Origin: Canna indica
Taxonomy: Eukaryota; Streptophyta; Magnoliopsida; Zingiberales; Cannaceae
Direction: 5' to 3'
DNA: 64,000 nt
Assembly (NCBI GenBank): GCA_034359265.1
Contig: CP136890.1
Span: 85,523,501 to 85,587,500 of the forward strand
In this document: piece after piece, positions 34,376 through 45,331 of the stretch
Layout: each line of letters begins with the position of its first letter
How positions within the stretch are numbered: the stretch's first letter is position 1
Program-made: the position numbers and the translations under genes
Notes under the pieces: model-generated
Told to the model about the DNA's origin: nothing
The model's input: the letters and a program-made list of their open reading frames with translations, nothing else
Databases searched by the model: none

Positions 34376-35814
34376 TCACGATGGAGGATGGTCTGGATTA
34401 TATGGCGGGGTCTGGAGCGCTTGAGTGTACACCGGCGTGGACTGACTCGAGGACGATGGATTAGATGATGCCGAAGAGATGCCTGCTTCGGGATGACCTG
34501 ACAAGTTGCGTAGCATAGCTTCTATATTCGCCATCGTCTGACTCTGGCGCTCCATCATCTCAGTCTGACGCGCGGCCGTCTCCTCTAGTGTCCTTATCCT
34601 ATTACTATGATCATAACTGGATCTAGAGGTGGACGGCCGCTCACCAGCGACCGGAGGGGTCGGTGCCCCAAGTGGCCCTAGTACGGCTCGCGCATGACCA
34701 CTATCTGCGAAGCCATATACGCGGCCATGGTCACCTACTCGAGTTTGATTTTTTGTTTAATATTTATCATAAAACTTAAATTATAAATATATAATGAATA
34801 ATTTAAACAAATATATAATTACCATAATGTATGCAGCGCGGTTGTGGATGTACTCCCCAGTCTCATGTGCTCGACGGTGAGTCCGCTCAAACACCGCCAT
34901 CGGGGAGGGTCGCTGGACACTCCCGTCATCCGACACCGTCGTCTACATTTACAAAACAAATACATTAATTAGTACACATAATAACAAATAAAATATATAA
35001 TTAAAAGATATACTTACCATACGGTTTGCGTGCACTGCAAATGCAACAGAGCCGCCGGTGTGACGCGCTGCTCCCCCCGACATGCGATTTCTAGCCGCAT
35101 TCCGAGAAACCTCCTGCCATCGATCCGTCGACCATATCCCCACGAGCTGGTCCCATATATCCGGAGTAATCCAACCGGGGCCGTATCCCCGAGTCTCCGC
35201 GATGTTAGTGGTCCCAGCTCGGGCCATCACTTGGGACCGAGCCTGCCCCAACTGCCGGTTTTACCTTGCCCGGGAAATAGCCTCCCAGGCAGCGTAAATG
35301 AAGGGCCTCTGGTCCTCGGCCCATGTATAGTGAGCCTGCAAAATAATAATATCAGTATCAATATTAATATATCATCATGCATGTAAAAAATAATAATAAT
35401 AATACGTGCCTCAAACTCGCGCCATAACATGTCGACGTGCTCGCTAGGCACGTGAGACCACGTAGGCCATGCCCCGTGCATGTATCGTCGAATAGTAGAA
35501 GAAATGCTCCTCGGCACTTCTTCTTGCTCGAACCTGCACAACAAAAATAAATTTTAATATTATATTATGATATAATGAATTTGTAATGATTCATAATTCA
35601 TGATATATTACCGCTCCTCAATCACGCTAATCAATCTACGTGACTCTGTGGCTGGTGGAGGCTGCCACCTGTTCGGCCCGCGTGGCCGCCTACGTCTGGA
35701 TGTACTAGCCTCGGCAGTATCATCCTCATGAGGATCAGCAGCATGAGTAAGTGCTGGAGTCTCACCGATCGGAGACTCCGAAACTCTCCTGCGTCGATAA
35801 CCACGACCAGACAT
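34376..35814 (-). pseudogene. Transposase_24 gene of element C (exon start deleted)
   Basis: Exons by conserved splice sites: 35612-35814, 35406-35533, 35018-35335, 34823-34942 and a final exon ending at TGA 34376-34378. Exon 1 (MSGRGYRRRR) lacks four residues present in copy A. Exon 2 reads FEQEEVPRSISSTIRRYMHG and exon 3 holds the WQEVSRNAARNRMSGG core. At 34732/34733 about 85 bp present in A and D are missing between GCCATGGTC and ACCTACTCGAG. This removes the splice acceptor and the first part of the last exon (the VQRGGTPEDFDAA segment in the other copies). The product would therefore be truncated or mis-spliced, although the rest of the frame is clean. Confidence 0.78.
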
Positions 35815-35889
35815 ATTTGTCGAACAGACATATAATCAGATTATTGTATAAATAGTAGAGATATATTTAATAAAATATATACTTTACAA

Positions 35890-38800
35890 TTATTCTTCAT
35901 CATCTGAATAATAGTCTTTGAATTCTTCTTCTTCTTCCTCTTCTTCCTCTTCTTCATCTTCTTCATCTCCAGCTTCCTCAATTTCATGATCGTCATCATC
36001 AACATATTTAACTTCTAATTGAATTGACGTTGTGTCTGCATCCTCGAGTATTGGAATAATACGATCCACAGCAGGAAGATCATCTTCTTGATAGAAACCA
36101 GGAGGATCATTTTCTCCTACTATCGGATCAATTTTTCCTCTAACTTTTGTCTTACAGACTACACGCCAATCTGCTCTATCTTTATTTCGAGCCAGATACT
36201 TCGCGTAATATACTTGTTCGGCTTGTGATGCCAATATAAAAGGCTCATTTGCTGCCAATTTCGATTTGTAATTAACCTCAACAAGTTTGTATTTTGGATG
36301 AACTTTCATGCCCCTTTCTGTTGTATCGAACCAATGACATCTAAATAGGATCACTGATTTCAAGCCGAAGTAGTGCAACTCTATCACTTCTTCCACCAGT
36401 CCATAAAAATCCATATCACATTCAACATAGGTTGTCCCTTTCACGCAGACCCCAGCATTCATCGTCTTCTTTGCAAATGAATATTCAACCGTGTGAAATT
36501 TATAGCCGTTAACAAAATATCCGCTATAGCACGACACAAGTCGCGACGGTCCACTAACAAACTCAAATATTTTTTCATCTATTTCAGCTCTGTGATTTTT
36601 GCTGTAAGTCTGAATCCAAGTAGGGAAATCACGATTCCGTAATCTCTTCAATTCTTGATCGTTGTGAATAGAGTATTTTTGCACCATCTCAATGTCAAAT
36701 ATTTCAATGAATTGTTCAATCTCTGGACAATTGAGTAATACATACAAGTGTGCCAAATGATACTCTTCATCGCTTAAGTGTCGAGATGGACGAGAACCAA
36801 AAGCACGACCAGAGTGACAAAATATATTTAAACGTCCATCTGAATGTCGAACACCCCCGTCGTCGTTACGTGGAAGACGATCAAATCTTGTCTGTACTGT
36901 CGATTCAAAGTAAAATGAACAGAATGTTGAAATTTCTTGGATGATATACGATTCAGATATTGATCCTTCAACAGCTGCGGTGTTCTTTACTTTTTTCTTC
37001 AGACGATTCATGTATCTTTCAAATAAGTACATCCAACGATATTGAACGGGGCCACCAACTCGTGCCTCGTATGCCAAGTGTATCGGTAGATGCTCCATCG
37101 AGTCAAAAAATGCAGGAGGGAAAAACTGCTCCAGCTTGCATATGATTTCAACAATATTATTTTCAAGTGTTGACATATCTTCGACTCGAAGGACATTTGC
37201 ACAGATGCTTCTAAAAAACATACTTAATTCAATCAACGGACCCCAAATATTATCAGGTAGAAGATCTCGAAATGCGATCGGAAGTAATCTCTGCATGAAT
37301 ACATGACAATCATGGCTCTTCATCCCCGATATTTTGCAATCATCGACGTTCACACATCGAGATAAGTTTGAAGCATATCCATCGGGTAATCTGAGTTCTT
37401 TTACCCATTGACAAACATCTTTGATCTATTGTTTATTTAACACATATAGGGCCTTCGGTTTCAGATATCGTCTGTTGACCTCTTGTAACTCCAACTCTGG
37501 TCTTTTACAAAGTATTTTCAGATCATGTCGGGCTTTGATATTATCTTTAGTTTTTCCAGAAATATCCATCACAGTGTTGAAAATATTATCAAACACATTT
37601 TTTTCAATGTGCATGACATCTAAATTATGTCGAATCAATAATGAACTCCAATAGGGCAATTCCCAAAAGATACTTTTTTTCACCCAGTTGTGTGTTTGGC
37701 CAAAACCTGACACTTTTTCATTGCGACCAAATACTATATCTGGAAGTGCTGAAACACGTGCTAACATTTGTTCACCAGACAACATCGGTGGTGACCCATC
37801 TCTTTCGACTCTGCCCTTAGTAAATTTATTACGATTCCTTCGATACTGGTGATGAACCGGTAGGAATCGACGATGACAATCAAAGAATGAGATTTTTCGT
37901 CCGTTCTGAAGACTGATTGATTTAGAGTGTTCCATACAATACGGGCAAGAGAGTCGGCCGTGAGTGCTCCAACCCGACAACATGCCGTACGCGAGGAAAT
38001 CATTGATTGTCCACAAGACCGCGGCCTTTAAATTGAAGTTTTGCTTCCGATGACAATCATAAGTGACAGCTCCCTCAGTCCACAATGTTTTCAATTCATC
38101 TATCAAGGGTCTGAGAAATATGTCAATTTCTTTTCGCGGACCCTTAGGACCCGGAATAATCATCGAAAGATAAATAAATTCATCTTTCATGCACATTGAC
38201 GGTGGCAAATTATAAACTGTCAGCAGCACTGGCCAAACTGAATAAGGAGTTGCAGAATGTCCAAACGGATTAAAACCATCTGTGCACAATCCCAATCTGA
38301 TATTTCTAGTATCCCTAGCAAATGAAGGATAACATGTATCCAAATGTTTCCATGCTTCACTGTCAGATGGATGAGTCATTACTGTATCATCACGACTTCT
38401 TGCATGCCAACTCATGTAGGGGGCTGTCTTTTCCGACATGAATAATCTTTGAAGCCTCGGTGTTAGTGGAAAATACCGAAGCACCTTAAACGGGATATTT
38501 TTCTGTCGGACCGATTTCTTCTCCTTGTAACGAGGGTGTTGACATATAGGGCATTTATCCAACTGCACATTTTCTTTATAATATAAAATGCAGTTATTTT
38601 GGCACGCGTGTATTTTTTCGTACCCAAGCCCCAATTTTCTCTTTAGCTTTTTAGTCTTATAAAAAGTAGGCTCAAACTTGTTATCAGTAGGCAGCATTCC
38701 ATTAATCAATCCAGCAATCCGATCATACGCAACTCCGCTGATATTACAATCGGCCTTGATGTTTAAGAGCTGTGTCATTGCTGAAAACCTAGTGTATTTA

Positions 38801-39360
38801 GGACAATTCTCATACAAAGGTTCATCGGCAGCTTTCAACATCTCATAAAATTCTGCAGCTTCTTTATTCGGTAATTCAATCTCTACCGCAGCCTCTACTT
38901 CTGTGATATCAACCACTGTAGTATCTGGTGGGACTGATGTCTGAAGAACTGGCCGATCAACATTATCATTCAGGCGGAATTGACCCCCAAGACTATCAAG
39001 TATCATAGTTCTATAGGGATTACATTGACCGGATGAAGAAGCACCAGCAGAGGAAGATTCACCATATGTCTGAACGACAGGATTGCTCGACGTCCCGACT
39101 TCGCGTGACTCCCCGTGACAAGTCCATAGAAAATATCTTGGTGCAAATCCTTTGCTATATAGATGCAGAGTGACAGTCTCCCGATCCAAAAATCGTCCAT
39201 TTGAACAAATGCGGCACGGACATCGGATTTGATCACCCATGCTAACGAAATTCCGATTCGAATAGGCGAAATTTAGGAAGTACGTTACGCCTAATCGAAA
39301 CTCATTCGTTAAAGCTCCACGATCAAGACGTCGGTACATCCAACTTCGATCAGCCGACAT
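35890..39360 (-). pseudogene. TNP2: TNP2-type CACTA transposase of element C (single TAG)
   Basis: The likely start is the ATG at 39360 (MSADRSWMYRRLDRG). The frame can be extended upstream only to a non-ATG codon. Order of domains: Transpos_assoc (residues about 1-75, with RCPCRICSNGRFLDRE); Transposase_21 (about 200-480, with CPICQHPRYKEKK, SWHARSRDDTVMTHPSD, LCTDGFNPFG and LWTINDFLAYGMLSGWSTHG); DUF4218 (from SGMKSHDCHVFMQRLLPIAF); DUF4216; acidic tail. The only interruption is TAG at 37426-37428, after 644 codons. It is followed in frame by 24 codons and then the 487-codon block shared with element A, giving about 1,155 sense codons in all. The enzyme would cut and rejoin element ends in the nucleus. 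With the TAG, the copy is probably inactive. Confidence 0.88.
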
Positions 39361-39407
39361 GATTCTGTCAATCAATGACAATTTCTTTGGTTAATGTCTT
39401 TAGGTGA

Positions 39408-39646
39408 GATTGTCCTATTCCATTCGGGATTTATGTTATTCGTACTGCACTTACGTTTTTATTTTAACTGTTAACTAATTATTCTAAATTTCGACAGCAT
39501 CTCCCTACAATTCTCCGAATACGCATATCATCTGGGCGCGTATCAGAGAACAAGAGAGATGTTGCCGAATTTTAGAATAATTAGTTAACAGTTAAAATAA
39601 AAACGTAAGTGCAGTACAAATAACTATATTCCCAAATTGTCCAATC
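39408..39646. repeat. Large hairpin upstream of transposase, element C
   Basis: Imperfect palindrome of about 239 bp centred near 39527. Left-arm blocks GTACTGCACTTACG, TTAACTGTTAACTAATTATT and GACAGCATCTC pair with right-arm blocks GAGATGTTGCC, AATAATTAGTTAACAGTTAA and CGTAAGTGCAGTAC. It ends 48 bp before the transposase ATG, as in element B. Confidence 0.85.
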
Positions 39647-39832
39647 AGAGATAATTCAAGAATTGTACGTCGTATAAAAGATCATCTACTTCTTTTACAC
39701 GAACATACAATTCCCGAACGGATCTAAGGTTTTGCTAAATCATATCTGATTCGTCGATGCGTACGTGAAACATATCAACTCGTCGGATGGATGATTATTT
39801 TCTAAATGTTTCGAGACAGTTCGAGTCCATAT

Positions 39833-40116
39833 TGGACGATTTCGGCGCGCGTCCGAAGTGGACGATTCCGGCGCGAGTCCGAAGTGGATGATTCCGGCGC
39901 GAGTCCGAATTGGACGATTCCGGCGCGCGTCCGAAGTGGACGATTCCGGCGCGCGTCCGAAGTGGATGATTCCGACGCGAGTCCGAATTGGACAATTCTG
40001 GCGCGTGTCCGAAGTGGATGATTCCGGCGCGAGTCCGAATTGGACGATTCCGGCGCGCGTCCGAAGTGGACAAACCGGTGCGCGTCCGAAGTGGACGATT
40101 CCGGCGCGCGTCCGAA
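39833..40116. repeat. 26-bp tandem repeat, element C
   Basis: About 11 copies of a 26-bp unit (core TGGACGATTCCGGCGCGCGT followed by CCGAAG), rich in CpG. It lies between the 5' subterminal region and the hairpin. Element A keeps only about two units at 3105-3150 because its deletion ends inside the array. Confidence 0.92.
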
Positions 40117-40210
40117 ATTAATCTAAACCCTAATAATTAATCTAACAAATTAAACAATTAATTAAAAAATATAAAATAATATAATATATATATATATATA
40201 TATATATAAT

Positions 40211-40817
40211 TATAAATTCCGGCGCCGGAGTCCACCCTCCGGCGCCGGCGTACAGTGGCCGGACACACTGTCCAGCCACTGTAGAAGGTCCGGCGGCGGC
40301 CATAGGTCGATCGCCGCCGGCCGAAACCCTAGAAATAGGGTTTCGGTCGGATTGATTCCCGCCGGCCGATCAACATACCTGAACAAGACGGCAGCAGCGG
40401 CGGCGAGAGGCGTCGGCGTCGGCAGCGTCGGCAGCAGCGGCAGCGGCGGCGAGAGGCGAGAGCAGCGGCGGCGACAGCAGCGGGAGGAAGAAGGGTCGGG
40501 CGCGCGACTGGTGCCCTATATAAACTTATCAGCAACGGCTCACTCGCCCGTTAGAAAGCCGTTGCTGATAAGTTATCATCAGCAACGGCTCACTTATCCG
40601 TTAGCAAGTCGTTGCTGACAATTAAAAAAGCAGCAACAGCTCGCCTTTCCGTCAGAAAGCCGTTGCTGATAATTAAAATAATCAGCAACGGCTCGGTTTT
40701 CCGTTAGAACGCCGTTGCAGATACAGATATCTGCAACGGCTCGGGCGGCCGTAAGAATGCCGTTGCAAATAGCAACGGCTTGAGCGGCCGTTGCTGAAGA
40801 TCAAGTTTCTAGTAGTG
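40211..40817. repeat. 5' terminal region of element C
   Basis: CCGGCGCCGG palindromes lie at about 40219-40250, followed by the telobox hairpin at 40321-40346 (CCGAAACCCTA, TAGGGTTTCGG). A GGCAGCAGCGGC-rich tract follows at 40389-40480. The AGCAACGGCT array runs from about 40530 to 40790, ending at the TIR (40817). The layout is identical to 3270-3896 of element A. Confidence 0.88.
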
Positions 40818-40834
40818 AAAATAAATAAAAAAAA

Positions 40835-41400
40835 TTACTAAAAATATTTTTATATTTGAAACTGTTAAAATATTTAAACAGTTTCAAATAAAATGATCGT
40901 TTGATTATGAAAATATATCCCAAAATATATAAAAAATTATTCATTATTTTTACATTTTTGTAATTTTTTGAAAATTTTAAGATGCATTTTCATAGTTAAA
41001 ATGCCACTTTTGTAAAACTATTAAAATATTTAAATAGGTTTTTACTCTTGAAAGTGGTCATTTGACCATGAAAGTGCATTCTAAATTTTTTAAAAATTAC
41101 AACAAATTTTAATTCACTAATATAAAATTATTATGATTTTTTAAAAATTTTAGAATGCATTTTCATCGTCAAAATAATCACTTTTGTGAAATATTTAAAC
41201 ATAATTCAAGTAAAGTGATCATTTGTTTATGAAAATGCATCCTAAAATCTCTAAAAAATCACAATAATTATAAACTAATGAATAATTTTTTGTGATTTTT
41301 TAAAAATTTTAGGATGCATTTTCATGTTCAAATGACCACTTTCAAGAGCGAAAAACTATTTAAACATTTCAACAGTTTCAATACAAAAGTATTTTAGGTA
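40835..41400. repeat. Foldback-like repeat next to element C
   Basis: Alternating inverted copies of an AT-rich unit with conserved phrases GAAACTGTT, TTTAGAATGCATTTTCAT and AAAGTGGTCATTTGACCATG. The left (TATTTGAAACTGTTAAAATATTT) and right (AACATTTCAACAGTTTCAATA) ends are inverted copies. Non-coding, possibly a foldback MITE into whose edge element C inserted. Confidence 0.65.
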
Positions 41401-41607
41401 TTTTTTGAATTTGATTCTAATTTTGAGAATTTCAGAGACTATATTTGATTTTAGGAAATTTTAAAGTTTCATGTTTTCATTTAGAAAAATTATTGTAAAT
41501 ATATCTGGCATGGCAACTAGATCGAGTAATCAAAATTTTCATGAGTAACAAGTGAGATTCACAAGCCAAAATTTATGAATGAATAACGTCTAAAAAAATT
41601 AAGTGTG

Positions 41608-41722
41608 ATAAAAATAACTATATTCTCAAACTATTCAATTAGGGACAAGATGATTGTATATAGTATAAAAGATCATATGTTTCGTTTAAACTAACATACA
41701 ATCATCGAACAGATCTAAGGTT
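41608..41722. repeat. Relic of the CACTA 5' region outside element C
   Basis: The phrases AAATAACTATATTCTCAAA, GTATAAAAGATCAT, AACATACAATCATCGAAC and AGATCTAAGGTTTTG match 39618-39735 of element C in the same order and orientation, but lie 0.8 kb beyond its right TIR. It is an old fragment of the same or a related element. Confidence 0.65.
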
Positions 41723-42417
41723 TTGTAATATTTTTTAAAATTATTTCAAAACTCTAAAACAAATTAAATATATAAAATTATATATTTTAAAATTTTGATT
41801 TTCATTAGATATGATATATTTTCTATGTTATTACTATTTGAATAAGTTTTTTTTACTAAATTATTTAGTCTGAGATTTACTTTTTTTTACTTTCATTTTA
41901 AATATTATAGTGAAATTAATAATATAATAAAGTAATACACGATAAATTGAGCCTCTTAATTTTTTTAGTTTATATTTTCTTTTTCTCATTTGTTTACTTT
42001 CATTTTTTAACCTTTATCACAATTGTAATTTTCTTAAACTATAATTTTCTTTTAAAATTCATCGAGCATGTTATTTTTGAGTATTTATGTTTAATATTTT
42101 TTTATTAATTTAGGTTTATTACTGTTTTTTTTTTCAAAAATTGTATCATCTTTATTAAAAATTCACTAATTTTTTTAATTATGTATAATAATTTTTACTA
42201 TTATTGCTTAATTTAAAATTTGATCTTTGTAAGATTGATCTTTATTATTAGACCTATTAATACGTAATCTTATATTCATATTAAATTTAAATTTCGGAAA
42301 GTGCAATAATTTTTTTTTCAAAATTATACTTTTGTAAACTCTGATTATTTTTAAGTAGCAAATAAGTTATTTTGCTTATTATTTTTCTTATTTTCTTTTG
42401 ATTTTTTTACTATTGTG
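41723..42417. other. AT-rich intergenic DNA
   Basis: Long T- and A-runs with no gene, repeat end or RNA that I can support. Confidence 0.4.
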
Positions 42418-43300
42418 ACTCGATGGAATAACAAATCTATCAACTTCGTAGGCCCAAATCATTTGTTTAATTACAATATTTAAACAGAAGTTGATGGTAG
42501 CACGTTTAGCAAATCTTATAAATCAATAAAACATCCAATATACTTTAATGTAGGACTAAATCGTGGTATTATAATATCCTCCACTTATATCTTGACATCA
42601 TCGTCAAGACCCAACTCAAGTTTTACACCGTCTAAAATCACACCTAAATCAAGGGCATGTGAGGCCTAGTCTAGTAATGGCTCAACTACATCTCTAGACA
42701 ACCTTTTCTCAAATAGGCTCTCTCACACCACGCCAAAGATTAGAATCTCTCTAATATCATACCATTTGTTACATGTTTGATGGGATAACTGACTCATCAA
42801 CTCCGTAAGCCCAAATCATTGGTCTAATTTAAATGCTTAAGTGGAAGTTAATTGTAGCACACACATCAAGTATTGTAAATGCAACATCCAATGTATTTTC
42901 AATGTGGGACTAAATTGGGTATTACAAGAATATTAAAATTTTACTAAACCAGGCAAGATCTTAAAATCTCCCTCACTTATGTATTGAGGTCCTCGTCAAG
43001 ACCTAACACAAGTCTAACACATAACCTAGAATCACACCCACAATTCAACGACGCAAGACCTAACATATAGTAGGTTCCACCCTATCTACTGGGCAACACT
43101 TTCTAATATAAGCTTCCTCACATGTTTAGGATTAGATTTGTTTTGATAACATTTGTTACGACTCACTTGATGAAAATATATATCAACTTCATAGGTTTAA
43201 ACTATTGGCCTAATTTAAATACTTAAGCAGTTAATGATAATACCCATTAAGCCTTATAAATAAACACAACATTTAAGGAAGTATACGTGAGACTAATTAA
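42418..43300. repeat. Three degenerate direct repeats of about 360 bp
   Basis: Copies begin near 42418, 42775 and 43156 (the last partial). Shared phrases: CATCAACTCCGTAAGCCCAAATCATTGG-type starts, AAATGCTTAAGTGGAAGTTA, AACATCCAATGTATTTTCAATGTGGGACTAAA-type middles and GACCTAACACAAGTCTAACAC. Probably tandem LTR-derived or unclassified repeat units. No open frames. Confidence 0.65.
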
Positions 43301-43679
43301 ACCAAAGTATTACGTATAGAATAAATTTTATTATTATTAATTAAAAACATTTTATAGAATTATTTTGATTTGTTGCGAAGTGTGAAATTTTTTATAGTAA
43401 AAAGTGAAATATGTCCGAGAACGAATAATTAACATAACCACAAACAAGAATGTTCTAGTAGAAATGCTACATGGAAAGGTCGGCCCCACCATATATCATT
43501 CTTGCATAGAGTTTTTACGCCTAGTCAGCATTCATAGAAAATATACAAACGAATGAATATGAATAAAAATTAATAAACATAAATAGAAAAAAATGAACAA
43601 TTTATATTTATTTTCTCATTATTCATATTTATCAAGTGAAAGATCACGTTCATTCATATGATTCATATGGCAAACCACC

Positions 43680-43955
43680 ATGGTTCCTTTCAGCCTCCAA
43701 TTCCCAGTTGAAACGGAAATCCGGATAAATTACAACCAAATCCCGAAATCAACGCTTAACATGATCCAACGTCTCTCACCGCAAGTTAAACTGTAAAGGC
43801 TTCTTCAAATTCCACGTATTTTTCGGCAGCTGTCCTCGTGTCCTTACTATTGTAGAGGAATAAGGTGCCACGTAGGAGCTCGTAGGGAGACAGCTGGCGA
43901 ACAGTGAATGGAATTGCAACTGTATGGCACGGGTCTAGTTTCGCCTTATTTATAG
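43680..43955 (+). promoter_or_regulatory. Promoter of the uridine kinase-like gene
   Basis: A TATA-like TTATTTATAG lies at 43946-43955, with GCCACGTAGG (ACGT core) at about 43866. The following GC-rich stretch with CTCTTCTTC and TTTCTCTTTTTCTC pyrimidine tracts looks like a 5' UTR. Transcription probably starts near 43980. Positions 43300-43680 hold only AT-rich DNA. Confidence 0.5.
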
Positions 43956-43979
43956 CTCACCTGTTCCTGATGCGCATGC

Positions 43980-44288
43980 AAGGTGTTCGAAGGCTGCGCT
44001 CTTCTTCTGAATCCCCTATATTTCTCTTTTTCTCGACTCAGTTTTCGTCGACGACGAAATTTGCGGATATCGAACTAGGGTTTTGATCGGGGACGCCTTC
44101 CCGTATCCGCATCGGCACGGCGAGAAACGCTGGTTCTGGAGGAGGCGATTGCCACCGACACCTTTCTGTTTCTCATCCCCGGTTGATCGCATTGGATCCG
44201 ACGTTTGCGTGCTCGTAGCACTTAACGCAAATCGATTCGCACAAGTTTTTCTGGTTTTGGTTAGACGCATTGGCTCAAGTTCGCCCCC
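43980..44288 (+). other. Non-coding first exon (5' UTR) of the uridine kinase-like gene
   Basis: Ends at a clear donor GTAAGT at 44289. The intron 44289-45322 ends TTCTTTACAG, nine bases before the ATG at 45332. The 5' limit is inferred from the TATA box. The short frame inside (from 43904) is not thought to be coding. Confidence 0.6.
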
Positions 44289-44713
44289 GTAAGTTTCTCT
44301 TTTGGTCGGTGTTTTGATAAAAAAAAGATTTTCTTTAATTTTTAGTCTTTTTTTGTTATTGTTGTTTGTGTATGCATATGTGTGTATTTGTTTGCTGGGG
44401 AGGGTGATTTTTCTAAAGTTTCTTTGAGTTTGGATATAACTTGTCCGTCGATCGTCTCAATTCGAGAATGATGTATGAGATAACCAAGAGATTTGATTAC
44501 CGTGCCTCGAATACGGAGGCAAAAGCAGAAAATACTGAATTTATTGCAATGTGTTGAAAATGTTACTAGATTTTGTCAAGGAGAAAAGTGGAAGCTTTCA
44601 AGTTAGAAGCCGCACAACGATGGAACATAACAACTAATAAACATGTAGTGTCGTTACCGCATATTTTTCGTCTTATTTGTCTCTATTCGTAATAGACCCA
44701 AAAGTGAATGCAA

Positions 44714-45017
44714 GTCTTTTCTTTTGTTGATGAAGAGAGACTTGCATTCATTTCAAGAGGTATGAACAACACTCACAGGAGGAGCTGCCGCCGGCCGTCA
44801 CGCGAATAAATGCAGCAACCATGAGATTCAGGATGCACTAGACAAAGAGGGCATGCGGGATCAACGACCAGACCCATCCGAGCGAGTCGATCCTTCGTGA
44901 GCAACCTCTTTCTCGCTTTGAGCCAACAAAAAATTGAGTTGTGTTGCCATAGGAGTGGATGGAATTTGTCCTTGACGCCTCTAAAATTAAGCAACCAATA
45001 TAAGGATCTCGTAGAAC
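44714..45017 (-). mobile_element. 5'-truncated LINE in the 5' UTR intron
   Basis: Flanked by the perfect 14-bp duplication AAAAGTGAATGCAA at 44700-44713 and 45018-45031. On the minus strand it encodes a zf-RVT piece (LKARKRLLTKDRLARMG and CPLC) typical of the C-terminus of plant L1-type LINE ORF2. It ends in an A-rich tail (AACAAAAGAAAAGAC). Only 304 bp, a dead-on-arrival insertion that the intron tolerates. Confidence 0.88.
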
Positions 45018-45331
45018 AAAAGTGAATGCAAATATTTGATATGCTATCTTTTGAGATTGGAATATAATTTTTCTTCCTTTCTTAATATGGAAATTTCTGG
45101 CATGTTGTTTCTTAATTTAAAACTTGAGCTAATTATATTGATGTATATAGTGCTTCCAATTTTTAAGGAAAGTCTATACTGATTTCATATAAGACATTGT
45201 GCCTATCTTTTCTGCATATAGCAATTTTCACAGTGTTATCCTAGAGTTTATGATACTTAAATAATAAGAATTAAAGCCCTGCTAACTATCTCTTCTCAAT
45301 GTGATCCTTTGATTCTTTACAGCTGGTCTAC

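Larger units (their letters stand above)
33680..40817 (-). mobile_element. CACTA element C (complete ends, near-intact)
   Basis: The left TIR CACTACTAGAAAAATGGGC starts at 33680 and the right TIR ends CTAGTAGTG at 40817. The 3-bp duplication AAA is present at 33677-33679 and 40818-40820. Length 7,138 bp. Genes are on the minus strand: transposase 39360 to 35890 and Transposase_24 35814 to 34376. Subterminal arrays lie inside both ends. The transposase frame is open except for one TAG, and the second gene has lost an exon start. It is the best-preserved copy and the reference for comparing A, B and D. Confidence 0.94.

Noticed and set aside
37429..39381. Transposase start at 39381
   Set aside because: The first codon there is TTG, not ATG. 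The conserved start in copies B and C is the ATG encoding MSADRSWMYRR at 39360.
44016..44292. Small frames in the UKL 5' leader on either strand
   Set aside because: The region ends at a strong GTAAGT donor and is best read as an untranslated first exon. The frames have no family similarity.
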